Positions 8,701 to 16,776 of a stretch of 64,000 nt of DNA are shown here, piece by piece. How positions within the stretch are numbered: the first letter of the stretch is position 1; the number at the start of each line of letters is the position of its first letter. The notes under the pieces are model-generated. The model searched no databases. It saw only the letters and a program-made list of their open reading frames with translations, and was not told the origin of the DNA. The position numbers and the translations under genes were made by a program. This stretch comes from Eubacteriaceae bacterium. GTDB taxonomy: Bacteria > Bacillota > Clostridia > Lachnospirales > Lachnospiraceae. The stretch is from contig CAJTDQ010000001.1 of assembly GCA_910574895.1 (NCBI GenBank), positions 248,001 to 312,000 on the forward strand, given 5' to 3'.

Positions 8701-9294
8701 AATGCGATTGAAGAATTTAAAGAAATCAATGAGAGATATCAGTTCATGAAGACTCAGCATGATGATTTGATGGAAGCAAAAGAGAACCTTTTGAAGATTA
8801 TTGATGAACTGGAAGTTGGAATGCGTAAGCAGTTCAAAGAGAAGTTTGAAGAAATCAAGGAACAGTTTGATACTGTATTTAAAGAATTGTTCGGTGGTGG
8901 TAAAGGAACAATCGAACTGACGGATGCAGATGATATTCTGGATGCAGGAATTAATATTATTTCCCAGCCGCCAGGAAAGAAACTGCAGAATATGATGCAG
9001 TTATCCGGTGGGGAAAAAGCGTTGACGGCAATCAGTTTATTGTTTGCCATTCAGAATCTGAAACCGTCACCATTCTGTCTGTTGGACGAAATTGAGGCTG
9101 CACTTGACGGCTCAAACGTTGTAAGGTTTGCAGAGTATCTACATAAGCTTACGAAGAATACACAGTTTATTGTAATTACCCACAGGCGCGGAACTATGAA
9201 TTGTGCTGACAGATTATATGGTATTACAATGCAGGAAAAAGGTATTTCTGCATTGGTTTCCGTAGATTTATTGGAAAATGATTTAGATAAATAA
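5734..9294 (+). CDS. smc: Chromosome segregation ATPase SMC
   Basis: SMC is the long coiled-coil ATPase of the condensin complex (with ScpA and ScpB) that organises and segregates the chromosome. The protein is 1186 residues, the expected size. The Walker A motif GPNGSGKS is at 31-38. Two long coiled coils flank a hinge domain at roughly 505-660. The ABC signature LSGGEKA is at about 1090-1096 and the Walker B region CLLDEIEAALD at about 1113-1123. I chose the ATG at 5734 (protein MYLKSIEIHGFKSF), which has an AGAGGAG ribosome-binding site five bases upstream, over an in-frame TTG at 5716 inside rnc. Order rnc-smc-ftsY is conserved. Identification is firm. Confidence 0.97.
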   Translation: MYLKSIEIHGFKSFANKIKFEFHNGITGIVGPNGSGKSNVADAVRWVLGEQKIKQLRSSKMEDVIFAGTENRKPMGYSYVAITFDNSDHKLNIDYNEVTVSRRLFRSGESEYMINGTQVRLKDVNELFYDTGIGKEGYSIIGQGQIDKILSGKPEERRELFDEAAGIVKFKRRKNDAMKKLDDQNQNLVRVTDILGELERQVVPLEKQCEKAKKYLVLKEDLKVNDVNMFLIEIDEIRSRLAQIDEKIKIASSDMQIASDEFEKIKTDYTKLEMIIEEINTSIETKKTTLNETVLNIEKFEGQINVIKEQINSAKNNESYMNQRIDSITGEIEQQNKELDAANKEKEENEIHLNEIIAFQTKVNEEIAEENEEIAQLEKDIEDGKAEIIELLNAKSLIKTKIQRCDTLLEQINIRKSQLNQKLIDFQSRKDGQEAAIKQLESQLEDVNEEISQVQTSLQGYRDDLANLRVENSRLTKQLSTNQEKYHKLKSNLEALKNITERYEGYGNSIKKVMELKESKRGIIGVVADIIKVDKKYEVAIETALGGNIQNIVTDTETTAKDTIEYLKKNRFGRATFLPLSSMSNKTNFNAPDALEEKGVIGLASDLVNIKKEYEGVAKYLLGRVMVVDTIDHAIAIERKYRYTVRIVTLEGEYLNVGGSISGGAFKNNSNLLGRRREIEEIEKSLASLKEEKESLDKELTNNRSEISVISEEEAKISKGLQEQMIIKNTIEVNLKQANARKDSIMLEYQSYTQENDDMQAEISDINKNNSELNDELSGTEDRNTYLEKEVIEKTKQLNEKKEIMADKMSSLEEINIDIANYKQKHEFIIEKINKAKEVINTLTLELGNIKNNSEENGSEISARLEAIEKLSCETEKSRNFIEQLNKEIEDAKQEKENQSREHKEFFEKREQLSERISTLDKEVYRLSSQKEALEEKSENKEAYMWNEYEITYRKASDMKNPEFSNKTEIKENITNIRKEMKSLGDVNINAIEEFKEINERYQFMKTQHDDLMEAKENLLKIIDELEVGMRKQFKEKFEEIKEQFDTVFKELFGGGKGTIELTDADDILDAGINIISQPPGKKLQNMMQLSGGEKALTAISLLFAIQNLKPSPFCLLDEIEAALDGSNVVRFAEYLHKLTKNTQFIVITHRRGTMNCADRLYGITMQEKGISALVSVDLLENDLDK

Positions 9295-9319
9295 GTTATA
9301 ATTAATTTGGAGGAATTTC

Positions 9320-10237
9320 ATGGCAGGAAAGTTTTTTAAAAAATTAGTTTCAGGTCTATCAAAGACAAGAAATAATATCGTATCTGGTTTAAATTCTATT
9401 TTTACCGGTTTTTCCCATATTGATGAGGATTTTTATGAAGAGTTAGAAGAAATTCTCATAATGAGTGATATTGGAGTGAATACGACAGAAGAAATTTTAG
9501 AAAATTTAAGAGAACAGGTAAAAGAGAACCATATCAAAGAGCCGATGGAATGTAAAGAACTTCTGATTCAAAGTATTGAAAAACAGATGAATATTGGCGA
9601 AAACGCTTATGATTTTGAAAATGAAAAATCAGTTATTTTAGTGATTGGTGTCAATGGTGTTGGAAAAACCACCTCAATTGGAAAACTGGCAAGCCAGTTT
9701 AAATCGAATGGAAAGAAAGTGGTTTTAGCAGCCGCTGATACATTTCGTGCAGCTGCGGCTGACCAGTTGATAGAGTGGGCAAACCGTTCCGGTGTAGATA
9801 TCGTTTCCGGAAAGGAGGGGTCAGATCCCGGTTCTGTTTTATTTGATGCAATATCATCAGCCAAAAATAAAAATGCAGATATTCTGCTTTGCGATACAGC
9901 AGGAAGACTTCATAATAAGAAAAATCTTATGGAAGAACTAAAAAAACTGGACAGAATAATAACAAAGGAATATGATGGTACAAGACGTGAAAATTTTATT
10001 GTATTAGATGCTACTACAGGACAGAATGCATTAGAACAGGCAAGACAGTTTAAAGAATGCGCAGATATTACAGGTGTGATTTTAACTAAAATGGATGGTT
10101 CAGCAAAAGGCGGTATTGCCATTGCAATTCAGTCAGAGCTTGGAATACCGGTTAAATATATCGGTGTAGGCGAGCAGATTGATGATTTACAAAAATTTGA
10201 CGCAAAAGAGTTTGTGGAAGCTTTGTTTACTGAATAA
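9320..10237 (+). CDS. ftsY: Signal recognition particle receptor FtsY
   Basis: FtsY is the membrane-associated GTPase receptor that docks the signal recognition particle (Ffh plus 4.5S/scRNA) during co-translational targeting. The 305-residue protein has a short basic N-terminus, a helical N domain, and a G domain with GVNGVGKTT (110-118), a DTAGR motif near 196 and TKMDGSAKGG near 256. The long acidic A domain of E. coli is absent, as in other Firmicutes. It lies 25 bases after smc with an AGGAGG-like site. Its partner ffh is in this window (14827-16176), separated by ilvA and yfhO. Identification is firm. Confidence 0.96.
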   Translation: MAGKFFKKLVSGLSKTRNNIVSGLNSIFTGFSHIDEDFYEELEEILIMSDIGVNTTEEILENLREQVKENHIKEPMECKELLIQSIEKQMNIGENAYDFENEKSVILVIGVNGVGKTTSIGKLASQFKSNGKKVVLAAADTFRAAAADQLIEWANRSGVDIVSGKEGSDPGSVLFDAISSAKNKNADILLCDTAGRLHNKKNLMEELKKLDRIITKEYDGTRRENFIVLDATTGQNALEQARQFKECADITGVILTKMDGSAKGGIAIAIQSELGIPVKYIGVGEQIDDLQKFDAKEFVEALFTE

Positions 10238-10272
10238 ACAGCGATAAAAGAATAGAGAAAGAAGTGAGAGAT

Positions 10273-11493
10273 ATGAGTGAAGTTTTAGATTTGAAGAAAT
10301 TTGAGGAAGCAAGTGAAATTGTAAAAAAGGTAACATTAAATACCAGTTTGATTTACAGTGATTATTTTAGTACCCAGACAGGAAATCAGGTGTATATTAA
10401 ACCTGAAAATATGCAGTTTACAGGTGCTTATAAAGTAAGAGGTGCTTATTATAAAATCAGCACATTAACAGATGAGGAGAGAGAACGGGGACTCATTACC
10501 GCTTCAGCAGGAAATCATGCTCAGGGTGTTGCTTATGCTGCAAAACTGTATGGTGTAAAAGCTACCATTGTGATGCCTACAACAACGCCGTTGATGAAAG
10601 TAAACCGCACGAAAAGTTATGGAGCAGATGTGGTTTTATACGGAGATGTCTATGATGATGCATGCAAATATGCACTGAACCTTGCAATGAAGGAAGGATA
10701 TACATTTATTCATCCTTTTGATGATTTAGATGTTGCTGCAGGACAGGGAAGTATTGCTATGGAGATATTTAAAGAACTTCCAACAGTTGATTATATTTTG
10801 GTACCAATCGGTGGAGGCGGACTGGCTACCGGAGTCAGTACATTGGCAAAACTATTGAATCCGAGAATTAAAGTGATTGGTGTAGAGCCTGAGAATGCAG
10901 CATGTATGAAAGCAAGTATCAAAGCAGGTGAGGTAGTTACACTTCCAAGTGCAAATACGATCGCAGATGGTACTGCCGTGAAAACACCGGGAGAAAATAT
11001 CTTCCCATATGTGAAGAAAAATATTGATAAGATTATTACCATCAAAGATGATGAGTTAATAGATGCTTTTCTGGATATGGTTGAAAATCATAAGCTGGTT
11101 GCAGAAAATTCAGGACTTCTGACAGTAGCTGCATTGAAACACTTAAACTGTAAGGATAAGAAGGTTGTTTCTATTATCAGTGGCGGTAATATGGATATTA
11201 TTACAATGTCTTCCACATTACAGCATGGTCTGATTCAGAGAGGAAGAGTATTTACAGTATCTGTATTACTTCCGGATAAACCGGGTGAATTAGTAAAGGT
11301 GGCAAACAAAATAGCCGAACAACAGGGAAATGTTATTAAATTAGAGCATAATCAGTTTGTTTCCGTAAATCGAAATGCTGCTGTAGAGTTAAAGGTGACT
11401 ATGGAATGTTTCGGTCATGATCATAAAAAGCAGATTTTAGAAGCATTAAGTGGTGCGGGATATAATCCGACGGAGCAGGCACCAAATCTATAG
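10273..11493 (+). CDS. ilvA: Threonine ammonia-lyase with C-terminal ACT-type domain
   Basis: This PLP enzyme deaminates threonine (and often serine) to 2-oxobutanoate and ammonia. The 406-residue protein carries the PLP lysine at position 54 within GAYKVRGA and a glycine-rich phosphate loop VPIGGGG near 175. The last ~75 residues (VFTVSVLLPDKPGELVKV onward) resemble an ACT regulatory domain. This architecture lies between catabolic TdcB (no ACT) and biosynthetic IlvA (long regulatory domain), so the physiological role is uncertain. The ATG at 10273 is preferred over an upstream in-frame GTG at 10264, but the ribosome-binding site is weak for both. It interrupts the usual ftsY to ylxM-ffh order. 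Confidence 0.88.
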   Translation: MSEVLDLKKFEEASEIVKKVTLNTSLIYSDYFSTQTGNQVYIKPENMQFTGAYKVRGAYYKISTLTDEERERGLITASAGNHAQGVAYAAKLYGVKATIVMPTTTPLMKVNRTKSYGADVVLYGDVYDDACKYALNLAMKEGYTFIHPFDDLDVAAGQGSIAMEIFKELPTVDYILVPIGGGGLATGVSTLAKLLNPRIKVIGVEPENAACMKASIKAGEVVTLPSANTIADGTAVKTPGENIFPYVKKNIDKIITIKDDELIDAFLDMVENHKLVAENSGLLTVAALKHLNCKDKKVVSIISGGNMDIITMSSTLQHGLIQRGRVFTVSVLLPDKPGELVKVANKIAEQQGNVIKLEHNQFVSVNRNAAVELKVTMECFGHDHKKQILEALSGAGYNPTEQAPNL

Positions 11494-11513
11494 TGGGAAG
11501 GTAGGGAAAACAA

Positions 11514-14393
11514 ATGAAGAGGATGAAGGATTTAAAATTAAGTTTGGTGTCAAAATATTCATTGATGTTTATTTTGGCATCAATTTTAACTTTTGGATAT
11601 TTTGTTGTAAACGATAAATCTTTTATATGGCATTTAGATGGATATGCCCAGCATAATGTTGCATTAACATATTATGGGACATGGCTGAGAGATATTGCGA
11701 AGAATATACTAATAAATCATACTTTTTCTGTACCTATGTGGGATTTTGGAATTGGTTATGGCGGAGATATAATTACAACTTTAAATTATTATGTCTTAGG
11801 AGAGCCTTTGAATTTATTATCTGTATTTGTAGCGCCCCAATACACAGAATATCTTTATGCATTTCTGATTATCTTAAGGTTATATCTGGCAGGATTATTT
11901 TTTATTCAATTTTGTAAAATTATGGGTAAGACAGGAAATGCAGTCATAGCAGGTGCACTCGTATATGTTTTTACAGGATATACAATGTGGGCGGCAGTGA
12001 GACATCCTTTCTTTATTCTACCTATCATGTTTTTTCCGTTGATGCTGACAGGTGTAGAGAAAGTTTTAAAAGACAGAAAACCGTATCATTTTATATTGGC
12101 GATTGTTTTATGTGCAATCAGTAATTTTTACTTTTTTTATATGATTACAGTTCTTACAGTCATATATACATTCGTAAGATGCATTTTTCTGCATAAAAAG
12201 AATATTAAAAAGACTTTTGTTAAACTGGGGAGTATGCTTTTGTATGCTATTGTTGCAATTACGATTTCAGCAGTAATTTTTTTACCAGTAATCATTTTAT
12301 TTTTAGGAGATAATAGAAATGATGTAAATAATTCTATTCCTATATTATATGATTTGCAGTATTATCAGAAACTTTTTTCTACATTTATATCCTCAGATAG
12401 TAGTGGATACTGGAATCATATGGGATATTCGCCGGTAGTGATTTTAGGCATCTTCTTTATGCTCAAAAAAAGAGGGATTCAGCAAAAAGTATTTTTTATA
12501 ATAGGCATTTTGTTTATGTTGTTTCCTATAGCAGGTTCATTCATGAATGGTTTTTCATATGTATCTAACAGATGGATCTGGGCATTTGCAATGTTTTGTG
12601 CATTTATCTTTGTCAAATACTGGAGTGAAATTATATCAATAAATAAAAACAATATAAAACATTTGATGATTGTCTTAGGAATTTATAGTGGTCTTATATG
12701 TTTGATGCAGAATACCCGTATTGAAAATGTTTTGATTGAGTTATTGATTTTATTATTCTTAGTAATGGTACTTAGTCAATTAAATCAAAATCAAAAAGTA
12801 TCTGTTTATAAGTTAGAGGCAGTTGTTATTCTTTCAGTTATTTGCAGTATTGCAATTAACAGTTTATATATTTATTCTATTTCTGAAAAAAATTACATTT
12901 CCGAGTTTATTGACAGAGGAAAAGTATATGAAACATACAAAACTTCTCAAAGCAGCGATATTAAAAAGTATATAAAGGATGAAAGTTTTTTTAGGTTCAG
13001 TTCTTCAGGTGAAGAATATGATGATATCAATAACAGTACAGCCAAAGAAATCTTATCCCAGGGTCTAGCAGGCGATTATAAGTCTGATAGACAAAAATTA
13101 GATTTTTGTGATAATGCAGCAATGCTGTTTGATGTAAAAGGAATCGGATTTTATTGGAGCCTTGGCAATAAAAATGTTTCTGATTATTTACTGCGAATGG
13201 ATGCAAGAGAATACAGTACGTTTATTTATCATGGTATTGATGACAGGGCGGGACTTTTATCATTATCTTCCGTAAAATATTATATTAGTGAGAAGGGAAA
13301 TGATAATGTTGTTCCATATGGATTTAGAAAATATAAAACAATAAATAAATCGGTTCCATATAGTGTCAGATCTAAAAAGATAACAAAATACAATAAAAGG
13401 AAAAGTAAGACAGAATATAATATATATGTAAATGACTTTGCGCTTCCATTGGGATATACCTATGATAAGACTGTTACTGAAAAAGAATTAGAAAAGTATA
13501 CCGGTATAGAAAAAGAACAAGCAATGCTTCAGGCAGCTATTGTAGAAAAAAAAGAAGTTATGAATAGAAGCTCATTATCCAATTTTAAAGGAAAAGAATT
13601 GGATTATAGAATCATCTGTGGTTCCGGTGTTGAATATAAAAAGAACCGATTTGTAGTTACGGATAAAAATGCAGATGTTTTTATTGAGTTTAACAGTGAA
13701 AAAAACAATGGTCTATATGCGTATATTCAAAATTTGAAATTTACACCGGGAAATCCGCTGTATCAATTTGAAGATCAGTTAAGCAGTTTTAGCACAGCAG
13801 AACAAAATTATTTAAAAAATCAATATAGAAATTGGAAAGAAGGAACAAGTGTAAGCATCCTATTTAATTGCAATGGGGTTTATAAAAATCTTACGCAATA
13901 TTCAAATAACCAATCTTATTATAATGGTAAAAAAAATTATGTAGTTAATCTGGGATATAGCAAAGAAGGAAGATATAGATTGCAATTATCATTTGAACAT
14001 AGAGGTTTCTATTCGTTTGATAAATTAAGCCTAGTTGACTTTTCATATGAAAATTATAAAAAAAATATCAATCATTTAAAAGAGAATGCTCTGACAGAAG
14101 TTTCTCAACAAAGTAATAGTATTAATGGTAAAATTACATTACAGCAGAAAAAACTTTTATGTCTGACAATCCCTTATAATGATGGATGGAAAATTTATGT
14201 TGACGGAAAAGAAAGTAATTTGCTAAAAGTAAATTATATGTATTCCGGAGTGTATTTGAATCCGGGAAAACATGATATCCGTTTAGAATATTGTACACCG
14301 GGATTGAAATTGGGAATTTGTATTAGTGGAATTGGTATTTTAATATTTATGGGAATAATTGTTTTCCAATATAAAATAGATAAAAGGAAATAA
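11514..14393 (+). CDS. yfhO: YfhO-family large polytopic membrane protein
   Basis: The 959-residue protein matches the YfhO family. Members have a GT-C-like membrane fold and in Bacillus and Listeria are linked to glycosylation of lipoteichoic acid or wall polymers with undecaprenyl-phosphate sugars. About a dozen hydrophobic segments occupy residues 15-460, including an early luminal WHLDGYAQH segment with an acidic residue placed as in GT-C enzymes. A large hydrophilic, Tyr/Asn/Lys-rich region (about 470-925) follows, and a final membrane helix near 930-950 with a basic tail. It lies 20 bases after ilvA and ends at a strong terminator. No partner glycosyltransferase is adjacent, so its acceptor is unknown. 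Confidence 0.8.
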   Translation: MKRMKDLKLSLVSKYSLMFILASILTFGYFVVNDKSFIWHLDGYAQHNVALTYYGTWLRDIAKNILINHTFSVPMWDFGIGYGGDIITTLNYYVLGEPLNLLSVFVAPQYTEYLYAFLIILRLYLAGLFFIQFCKIMGKTGNAVIAGALVYVFTGYTMWAAVRHPFFILPIMFFPLMLTGVEKVLKDRKPYHFILAIVLCAISNFYFFYMITVLTVIYTFVRCIFLHKKNIKKTFVKLGSMLLYAIVAITISAVIFLPVIILFLGDNRNDVNNSIPILYDLQYYQKLFSTFISSDSSGYWNHMGYSPVVILGIFFMLKKRGIQQKVFFIIGILFMLFPIAGSFMNGFSYVSNRWIWAFAMFCAFIFVKYWSEIISINKNNIKHLMIVLGIYSGLICLMQNTRIENVLIELLILLFLVMVLSQLNQNQKVSVYKLEAVVILSVICSIAINSLYIYSISEKNYISEFIDRGKVYETYKTSQSSDIKKYIKDESFFRFSSSGEEYDDINNSTAKEILSQGLAGDYKSDRQKLDFCDNAAMLFDVKGIGFYWSLGNKNVSDYLLRMDAREYSTFIYHGIDDRAGLLSLSSVKYYISEKGNDNVVPYGFRKYKTINKSVPYSVRSKKITKYNKRKSKTEYNIYVNDFALPLGYTYDKTVTEKELEKYTGIEKEQAMLQAAIVEKKEVMNRSSLSNFKGKELDYRIICGSGVEYKKNRFVVTDKNADVFIEFNSEKNNGLYAYIQNLKFTPGNPLYQFEDQLSSFSTAEQNYLKNQYRNWKEGTSVSILFNCNGVYKNLTQYSNNQSYYNGKKNYVVNLGYSKEGRYRLQLSFEHRGFYSFDKLSLVDFSYENYKKNINHLKENALTEVSQQSNSINGKITLQQKKLLCLTIPYNDGWKIYVDGKESNLLKVNYMYSGVYLNPGKHDIRLEYCTPGLKLGICISGIGILIFMGIIVFQYKIDKRK

Positions 14394-14409
14394 GTAAAAT
14401 AAAGTGATG

Positions 14410-14447
14410 GGTGTCAAGAAAAAATACTTGACACCTTCTTTCTTTTA
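14410..14447 (+). terminator. Rho-independent terminator after yfhO
   Basis: A perfect 9-bp stem GGTGTCAAG (14410-14418) and CTTGACACC (14427-14435) with an A-rich 8-base loop is followed by a pyrimidine tract TTCTTTCTTTT. The 3' arm contains the -35 of the next promoter. Confidence 0.8.
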
Positions 14448-14456
14448 TTGTAGTAT
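14428..14456 (+). promoter_or_regulatory. Predicted sigma-A promoter of ylxM-ffh operon
   Basis: TTGACA (14428-14433) and TAGTAT (14451-14456) are separated by 17 bases. The -35 is embedded in the 3' arm of the preceding terminator hairpin. Confidence 0.5.
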
Positions 14457-14482
14457 ACCAAAGGTAGGTAAGGTGCAATCAT

Positions 14483-14815
14483 ATGAAAGATATTTATAAG
14501 AGTTCGCTGTTATACGATTTTTATGGCGAATTGCTGACACAACATCAAAAAGAAATATATGAAGATTTTATATTAAACGATTTAAGTCTTGGAGAGATTG
14601 CTATTGAGCGGGGAATATCCAGACAGGGTGTTCATGATCTGGTTAAGCGATGTGATAAGATTTTGAACGGTTATGAAGAAAAGCTTCATTTAATTCAGAG
14701 ATTTTCAAAAACAAAGGAAGATGTTGAACAGATATGTCATCTGGCTGACAGCAAAGATGCTGACAGTATATCAAGAATCAAAGAAATTGCACAGGAAATA
14801 TTAGATAATTATTAG
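14483..14815 (+). CDS. ylxM: YlxM, putative helix-turn-helix SRP-associated protein
   Basis: YlxM is a small protein with a sigma-70 region-4-like helix-turn-helix, almost always encoded just before ffh; work in streptococci links it to modulation of the SRP pathway. The 110-residue protein shows LLTQHQKEIYEDFILNDLSLGEIA followed by ISRQGVHDLVKRC (about 42-54), the recognition-helix region. The ATG at 14483 has TAAGGTG upstream. The stop overlaps the ffh ribosome-binding site AGGAGGT, implying coupled translation with ffh. Family identification is firm; exact function is not established. Confidence 0.92.
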   Translation: MKDIYKSSLLYDFYGELLTQHQKEIYEDFILNDLSLGEIAIERGISRQGVHDLVKRCDKILNGYEEKLHLIQRFSKTKEDVEQICHLADSKDADSISRIKEIAQEILDNY

Positions 14816-14826
14816 GAGGTAGGGCT

Positions 14827-16176
14827 TTGGCATTTGAAAGCTTATCCGATAAATTACAAAATATATTTAAAAATCTTAAAAGTAAGGGCAGACTTACAGA
14901 GGAAGATGTAAAATTAGCACTTAAAGAAGTAAAGATTGCTTTGTTGGAAGCAGATGTTAACTTTAAGGTAGTGAAGAACTTTATTAAGAAAGTGAATGAA
15001 AGAGCTGTCGGACAGGATGTTATGACCAGTCTCACGCCGGGACAAATGGTTATTAAGATTGTAAATGAAGAATTGACAGATTTAATGGGTTCTGAAACTA
15101 CAGAATTAAAACTCTTACCGGATAATGAAGTAACTGTTATTATGATGATGGGTCTTCAGGGTGCCGGTAAAACGACAACGACTGCAAAGATTGCCGGGAA
15201 GTTGAAAGCAAAAGGTAAGAAACCTTTACTTGCTGCGTGTGATGTGTACAGGCCGGCAGCGATTGAACAGTTAAAAATTAATGGTGATAAACAACAGGTT
15301 CCTGTTTTTTCCATGGGAGATAGGCAAAGGCCTTTAAATATTGCAAAGGCAGCGATTGAGCATGCAAAGAAAAATGGAAACAATGTTGTTATATTAGATA
15401 CAGCAGGCCGTTTACATGTAGATGAAGATATGATGAACGAACTTGTAGAAATCAGGGATAACATAGAATTAACTCAGACAGTACTGGTAGTAGATGCTAT
15501 GACCGGACAGGATGCCGTAAATGTAGCCAAAGAATTTCATGAGAAAATCGGCATAGACGGTATTATTGTCACAAAATTAGATGGTGATACCAGAGGTGGC
15601 GCTGCATTATCTATTAAAGCGGTAACCGGAAAGCCGATATTATATATTGGTATGGGAGAAAAACTCTCTGATTTGGAACAGTTTTATCCTGACAGAATGG
15701 CTTCCCGTATTCTGGGAATGGGTGATGTGTTATCATTGATTGAAAAAGCGGAGCAGGCCATTGATGAAGACAAGGCAAAAGAGATGGAACAGAGGCTCAG
15801 AAAAGCTCAGTTTACATTTGATGACTATCTGGAATATATGGGTCAGATTAAAAACATGGGAGGTTTGTCTTCACTTCTCAGCATGATTCCGGGAGTCGGA
15901 GGTCAGATTAAAGAGGATATGCTTCCTGATGATAAACAGTTAGGAAAAATCGAGGCCATCATTTATTCCATGACGAGAGCTGAAAGAGGAAATCCGGATC
16001 TTATGAATCCTTCCAGAAAACAGCGTATTGCAAAGGGAGCAGGTGTGGATATCAGTGAGGTAAACAAACTGGTAAAACAGTTTGAGCAGGCAAGAAAAAT
16101 GATGAAAAACATGCCTGGTATGATGGGGGGAAAAGGAAAACGCAGAGGTGGATTTAAAATGCCTTTTGGCTTTTAA
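14827..16176 (+). CDS. ffh: Signal recognition particle protein Ffh
   Basis: Ffh is the SRP54 GTPase that binds signal sequences and SRP RNA and delivers ribosomes to FtsY. The 449-residue protein has an N domain, a G domain with GLQGAGKTTT (about 104-113), DTAGR near 188 and TKLDGDTRGG near 245, then a methionine-rich M domain from about 300. It ends MKNMPGMMGGKGKRRGGF and a basic tail. The start codon is TTG at 14827, six bases after an AGGAGGT site. No in-frame ATG nearby gives a complete N domain, so TTG is the likely true start. It heads the ribosomal and tRNA maturation genes rpsP to rplS. Identification is firm. Confidence 0.96.
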   Translation: MAFESLSDKLQNIFKNLKSKGRLTEEDVKLALKEVKIALLEADVNFKVVKNFIKKVNERAVGQDVMTSLTPGQMVIKIVNEELTDLMGSETTELKLLPDNEVTVIMMMGLQGAGKTTTTAKIAGKLKAKGKKPLLAACDVYRPAAIEQLKINGDKQQVPVFSMGDRQRPLNIAKAAIEHAKKNGNNVVILDTAGRLHVDEDMMNELVEIRDNIELTQTVLVVDAMTGQDAVNVAKEFHEKIGIDGIIVTKLDGDTRGGAALSIKAVTGKPILYIGMGEKLSDLEQFYPDRMASRILGMGDVLSLIEKAEQAIDEDKAKEMEQRLRKAQFTFDDYLEYMGQIKNMGGLSSLLSMIPGVGGQIKEDMLPDDKQLGKIEAIIYSMTRAERGNPDLMNPSRKQRIAKGAGVDISEVNKLVKQFEQARKMMKNMPGMMGGKGKRRGGFKMPFGF

Positions 16177-16217
16177 ACATATATATTTAGAATTAATTTT
16201 ACGGAGGTAAAGAAAAA

Positions 16218-16463
16218 ATGGCAGTAAAGATGAGATTAAAAAGAATGGGTAAGAAGAGACATCCTATCTACAGAATCGTAGTTGCTGACTCAAGATCACC
16301 TAGAGATGGTAGATTTATCGAAGAGATTGGAACATATGATCCAAATCAGGAGCCAAGCGTATTCGATGTAAACGAAGAAGCTGCAAAGAAATGGTTAGCA
16401 AACGGAGCACAGCCAACAGAGACAGTTGGAAAGCTTTTGAAGATTGCCGGAATTGAAAAATAA
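16218..16463 (+). CDS. rpsP: Ribosomal protein bS16
   Basis: The 81-residue protein starts [20 protein letters not shown] and contains [21 protein letters not shown], the standard bS16 core of the small subunit. The ribosome-binding site is ACGGAGGT. It is followed after 17 bases by khpA, the usual Firmicute order. No separate promoter is obvious in the 41-base gap after ffh, so it is probably read from upstream. Identification is firm. Confidence 0.97.
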   Translation: MAVKMRLKRMGKKRHPIYRIVVADSRSPRDGRFIEEIGTYDPNQEPSVFDVNEEAAKKWLANGAQPTETVGKLLKIAGIEK

Positions 16464-16480
16464 TATCGGAGGGTAAATTC

Positions 16481-16708
16481 ATGAAAGAATTGGTAGAAAC
16501 AATTGCAAAAGCACTTGTTGACTCTCCTGATGAAGTTGTAGTTACAGAAACAGAAAATGACAGAGAGATTCTTGTTATATTACATGTTGCTCAGGATGAT
16601 ATGGGCAAGGTGATTGGAAAACAGGGAAGAATTGCAAAAGCGATTCGTTCTGTTGTAAAAGCTGCATCTTCAAAATGCGATAAAAAAGTTAAAGTGGAAA
16701 TTCAATAA
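16481..16708 (+). CDS. khpA: KH-domain RNA-binding protein KhpA
   Basis: The 75-residue protein is a single KH domain with the GxxG loop in GKVIGKQGRIAKAIRSVV (residues about 43-60). In Gram-positive bacteria KhpA pairs with KhpB/EloR and affects RNA metabolism and cell elongation. It always sits between rpsP and rimM in this arrangement. The ribosome-binding site is CGGAGGG. A perfect inverted repeat follows the stop codon at 16728-16755. Identification is firm at family level. Confidence 0.93.
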   Translation: MKELVETIAKALVDSPDEVVVTETENDREILVILHVAQDDMGKVIGKQGRIAKAIRSVVKAASSKCDKKVKVEIQ

Positions 16709-16727
16709 ATCACTTTAATACAAGTGC

Positions 16728-16755
16728 AACAAGGCTGGATAATTCCAGCCTTGTT
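16728..16755 (+). other. Perfect 11-bp hairpin between khpA and rimM
   Basis: AACAAGGCTGG (16728-16738) pairs perfectly with CCAGCCTTGTT (16745-16755) around a 6-base loop ATAATT. It looks like a terminator stem but has no U-run: the next bases are ATGTATATGG. It lies inside the rpsP-rplS operon, so it may act as an attenuator, a processing site or an mRNA 3'-end stabiliser for the upstream cistrons. Confidence 0.75.
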
Positions 16756-16776
16756 ATGTATATGGAAAAGGTGTAT

